A stretch of 6,846 nucleotides of DNA from positions 1 to 6,846 of the forward strand of contig JAAUPH010000132.1 of assembly GCA_012035435.1 (NCBI GenBank). Direction: 5' to 3'. The notes under the pieces are model-generated. The model did no database searches and was not told where the DNA came from. It saw only the letters and a list, made by a program, of their open reading frames with translations. The translations under genes and the position numbers were made by a program. Shown one piece after another: positions 5,609 to 6,846 of the stretch (the stretch's first letter is position 1; every line of letters begins with the position of its first letter). The DNA comes from Sphingopyxis sp. GTDB lineage: Bacteria > Pseudomonadota > Alphaproteobacteria > Sphingomonadales > Sphingomonadaceae.

Positions 5609-6808
5609 CTAGTATTGCAGCAGCCCAACAACCGCATCCCGCCACACCCTCTCATCCGCCGCCGCCAGCACATCGAGATCGCCCGGCTCCGCAGCTGCAT
5701 CATCGACCCACTCGCGCAGGCCCGGCCCACCATTGATGACATCGATCGCCAGCCGTCCGAAGGCATATTCATAGGGGAAATCGCGCCACAGGGGATAATC
5801 GGGATAGAGGCGGCGAATGGCTTTGAACGCCACTGCCTGCACCCGCCACGGGCGGAAGGCGGCATGGTCGTAGAAATTGCCCTCAGCGTGAATGTGGACG
5901 CCGTGGCACAGTTGGCCCACATGTTTGTGGAAGGTCGGTTCGAACCAGATTTCACGCAAGGCGCAGCCCGTCATCCAATCGGGGGCAAGGCTGCGCATTT
6001 CGGCCATCACGGCGACCGCATCAACGTCGGGTGCGCCGAACAGTTCGAGCGGCCGCGTAGTTCCGCGTCCTTCGCTGAGCGTTGTTCCTTCCAGCATCAC
6101 CGTTCCGGCATAGGCGCGCGCCATGTTGACGTTCGCGGCGTTGGGGCTGGGGTTGACCCAGATGCGGCTGGGCGGCCATCCATGCCCTTCGCCGTCCGGT
6201 TCCCAACCCTGCATCGCCACCACGCGGTAATCGACGTCGAGCGCAAAGTGACGAATGAACCAATGGCCCATCTCCCCCAGTGTCAGCCCGTGGCGCATCG
6301 GCATGGGCGCGGCGCCGACAAAGCTCTCCTGTCCGGTAAGCAGGGTTAGCCCTTCGACCGGGCGACCGGCGGGATTGGGGCGGTCGAGCACCCAAACACT
6401 CTTGCCTGCGCCCGCCGCTGCTTCGAGCACGTACAGAAGGGTCGTGATATAGGTGTAGATGCGGCAGCCAAGGTCTTGCAGATCGATCAGGATCACATCG
6501 AAGGTGGTCAGCGACTGGCCAGTCGGGCGGCGGTGTTCGCCGTAGAGGCTGAAGACCGGGATGTTGGTGCGCGGGTCGCTGAAATCTGGCGACTCCATCA
6601 TATTATCTTGCAGGTCGCCGCGCACCCCATGCTGCGGCCCGAACATCGCGGTGACATTCACCCCGGCGCCGATTAGCGCGTCAAGGCTGTGGGTCAGGTT
6701 CGCCGTGAGCGAGGCCGGGTGCGCAAGCAAGGCCACGCGGCGGCCCCTGAGTTCGCTCAAATGTGCGGGGTCGGCGAGGAGGCGGTCGATACCGAAGAGA
6801 ATAGTCAT
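5609..6808 (-). CDS. DUF1343 family protein, NamZ-like exo-beta-N-acetylmuramidase (GH171)
   Basis: Starting at the ATG whose complement is 6806-6808, the protein has 399 residues, normal for the catalytic core. Family motifs in order: ALLAHPASL (26-34), FGPQHGVRGD (56-65), DLQDLGCRIYTYITTL (109-124), DRPNP (142-146), MRHGLTLGEM (171-180), EGTTLSEGRGTTRPLE (240-255) and CHGVHIH (301-307), finishing in the usual short ...LLQY tail. Characterised members (Bacillus NamZ/YbbC, Tannerella forsythia NamZ) release N-acetylmuramic acid from the non-reducing ends of peptidoglycan fragments. No signal peptide is visible here (MTILFGIDRLLADP), so it would act in the cytoplasm in cell-wall recycling unless exported otherwise. 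The start forms an ATGA overlap with an upstream minus-strand gene and lacks a good ribosome binding site, as expected for translational coupling. The frame is open further upstream, but that part lies in the neighbour's coding sequence. Family assignment is firm; the muramidase activity is inferred. Confidence 0.9.
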   Translation of the reverse strand: MTILFGIDRLLADPAHLSELRGRRVALLAHPASLTANLTHSLDALIGAGVNVTAMFGPQHGVRGDLQDNMMESPDFSDPRTNIPVFSLYGEHRRPTGQSLTTFDVILIDLQDLGCRIYTYITTLLYVLEAAAGAGKSVWVLDRPNPAGRPVEGLTLLTGQESFVGAAPMPMRHGLTLGEMGHWFIRHFALDVDYRVVAMQGWEPDGEGHGWPPSRIWVNPSPNAANVNMARAYAGTVMLEGTTLSEGRGTTRPLELFGAPDVDAVAVMAEMRSLAPDWMTGCALREIWFEPTFHKHVGQLCHGVHIHAEGNFYDHAAFRPWRVQAVAFKAIRRLYPDYPLWRDFPYEYAFGRLAIDVINGGPGLREWVDDAAAEPGDLDVLAAADERVWRDAVVGLLQY

Positions 6809-6846
6809 CGCGCATCCGGTGCCGGAAGCGACAGCGCAAAGCAATC
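6805..6846 (-). CDS. 3' end of an upstream minus-strand gene (unidentified)
   Basis: On the minus strand, one frame reads in from the window edge as DCFALSLPAPDAR and stops at a TGA (6805-6807) that overlaps the DUF1343 start codon as ATGA. The overlap and the missing ribosome binding site for the DUF1343 gene suggest these are the last codons of a co-transcribed gene. Thirteen residues are too few to name it. DUF1343 genes often sit beside muropeptide transporters, serine hydrolases or amino-sugar recycling enzymes. Confidence 0.5.
   Translation of the reverse strand, partial: DCFALSLPAPDAR

Noticed and set aside
5615..6349. A 244-codon plus-strand frame opposite the DUF1343 gene
   Set aside because: It is antisense to a clearly conserved family and shows no recognisable domain.

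Overview
The window is G+C-rich, densely coded DNA with little space between genes. Its protein families (a CYP153-type P450, Nu- and kappa-type glutathione transferases, and crotonase and acyl-CoA ligase types common in sphingomonads) suggest an alphaproteobacterium, probably of the order Sphingomonadales. That placement is inference from gene content; there is no rRNA or other phylogenetic marker here.

Layout. Positions 2-370 (+) hold the DNA-binding C-terminal part of an OmpR/PhoB-type response regulator cut off by the window edge. After 62 bp comes a tight five-gene plus-strand operon (433-5335): an ATP-dependent acyl-CoA ligase, a CYP153-like cytochrome P450, a YfcG-like glutathione transferase, a DsbA-fold/2-hydroxychromene-2-carboxylate isomerase-like (kappa GST) protein, and a crotonase-fold hydratase/isomerase. 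The last four genes overlap by 1 or 4 nt (TGATG, ATGA, ATGA), so they are probably translationally coupled. Positions 5336-5608 hold no convincing gene. Nearly all of this gap is a ~261-bp non-coding element with ~30-bp terminal inverted repeats, CTAG on both sides and two large internal hairpins: a MITE-like insertion. Converging from the right on the minus strand is a complete DUF1343 (NamZ-like, GH171) gene. Its stop codon lies in the flanking CTAG, and its start overlaps the end of another minus-strand gene that runs off the window.

How the genes work together (inference). The P450 would oxygenate a hydrophobic substrate, typically at a terminal carbon in CYP153. The ligase would activate a derived carboxylate as its CoA thioester, and the crotonase would hydrate or isomerise the acyl-CoA. 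Two adjacent glutathione-dependent folds suggest that a reactive intermediate is conjugated to, isomerised by or reduced with glutathione. No ferredoxin, ferredoxin reductase, or alcohol or aldehyde dehydrogenase is encoded in the window, so the pathway must draw on genes elsewhere. The minus-strand pair is unrelated and points to peptidoglycan amino-sugar recycling.
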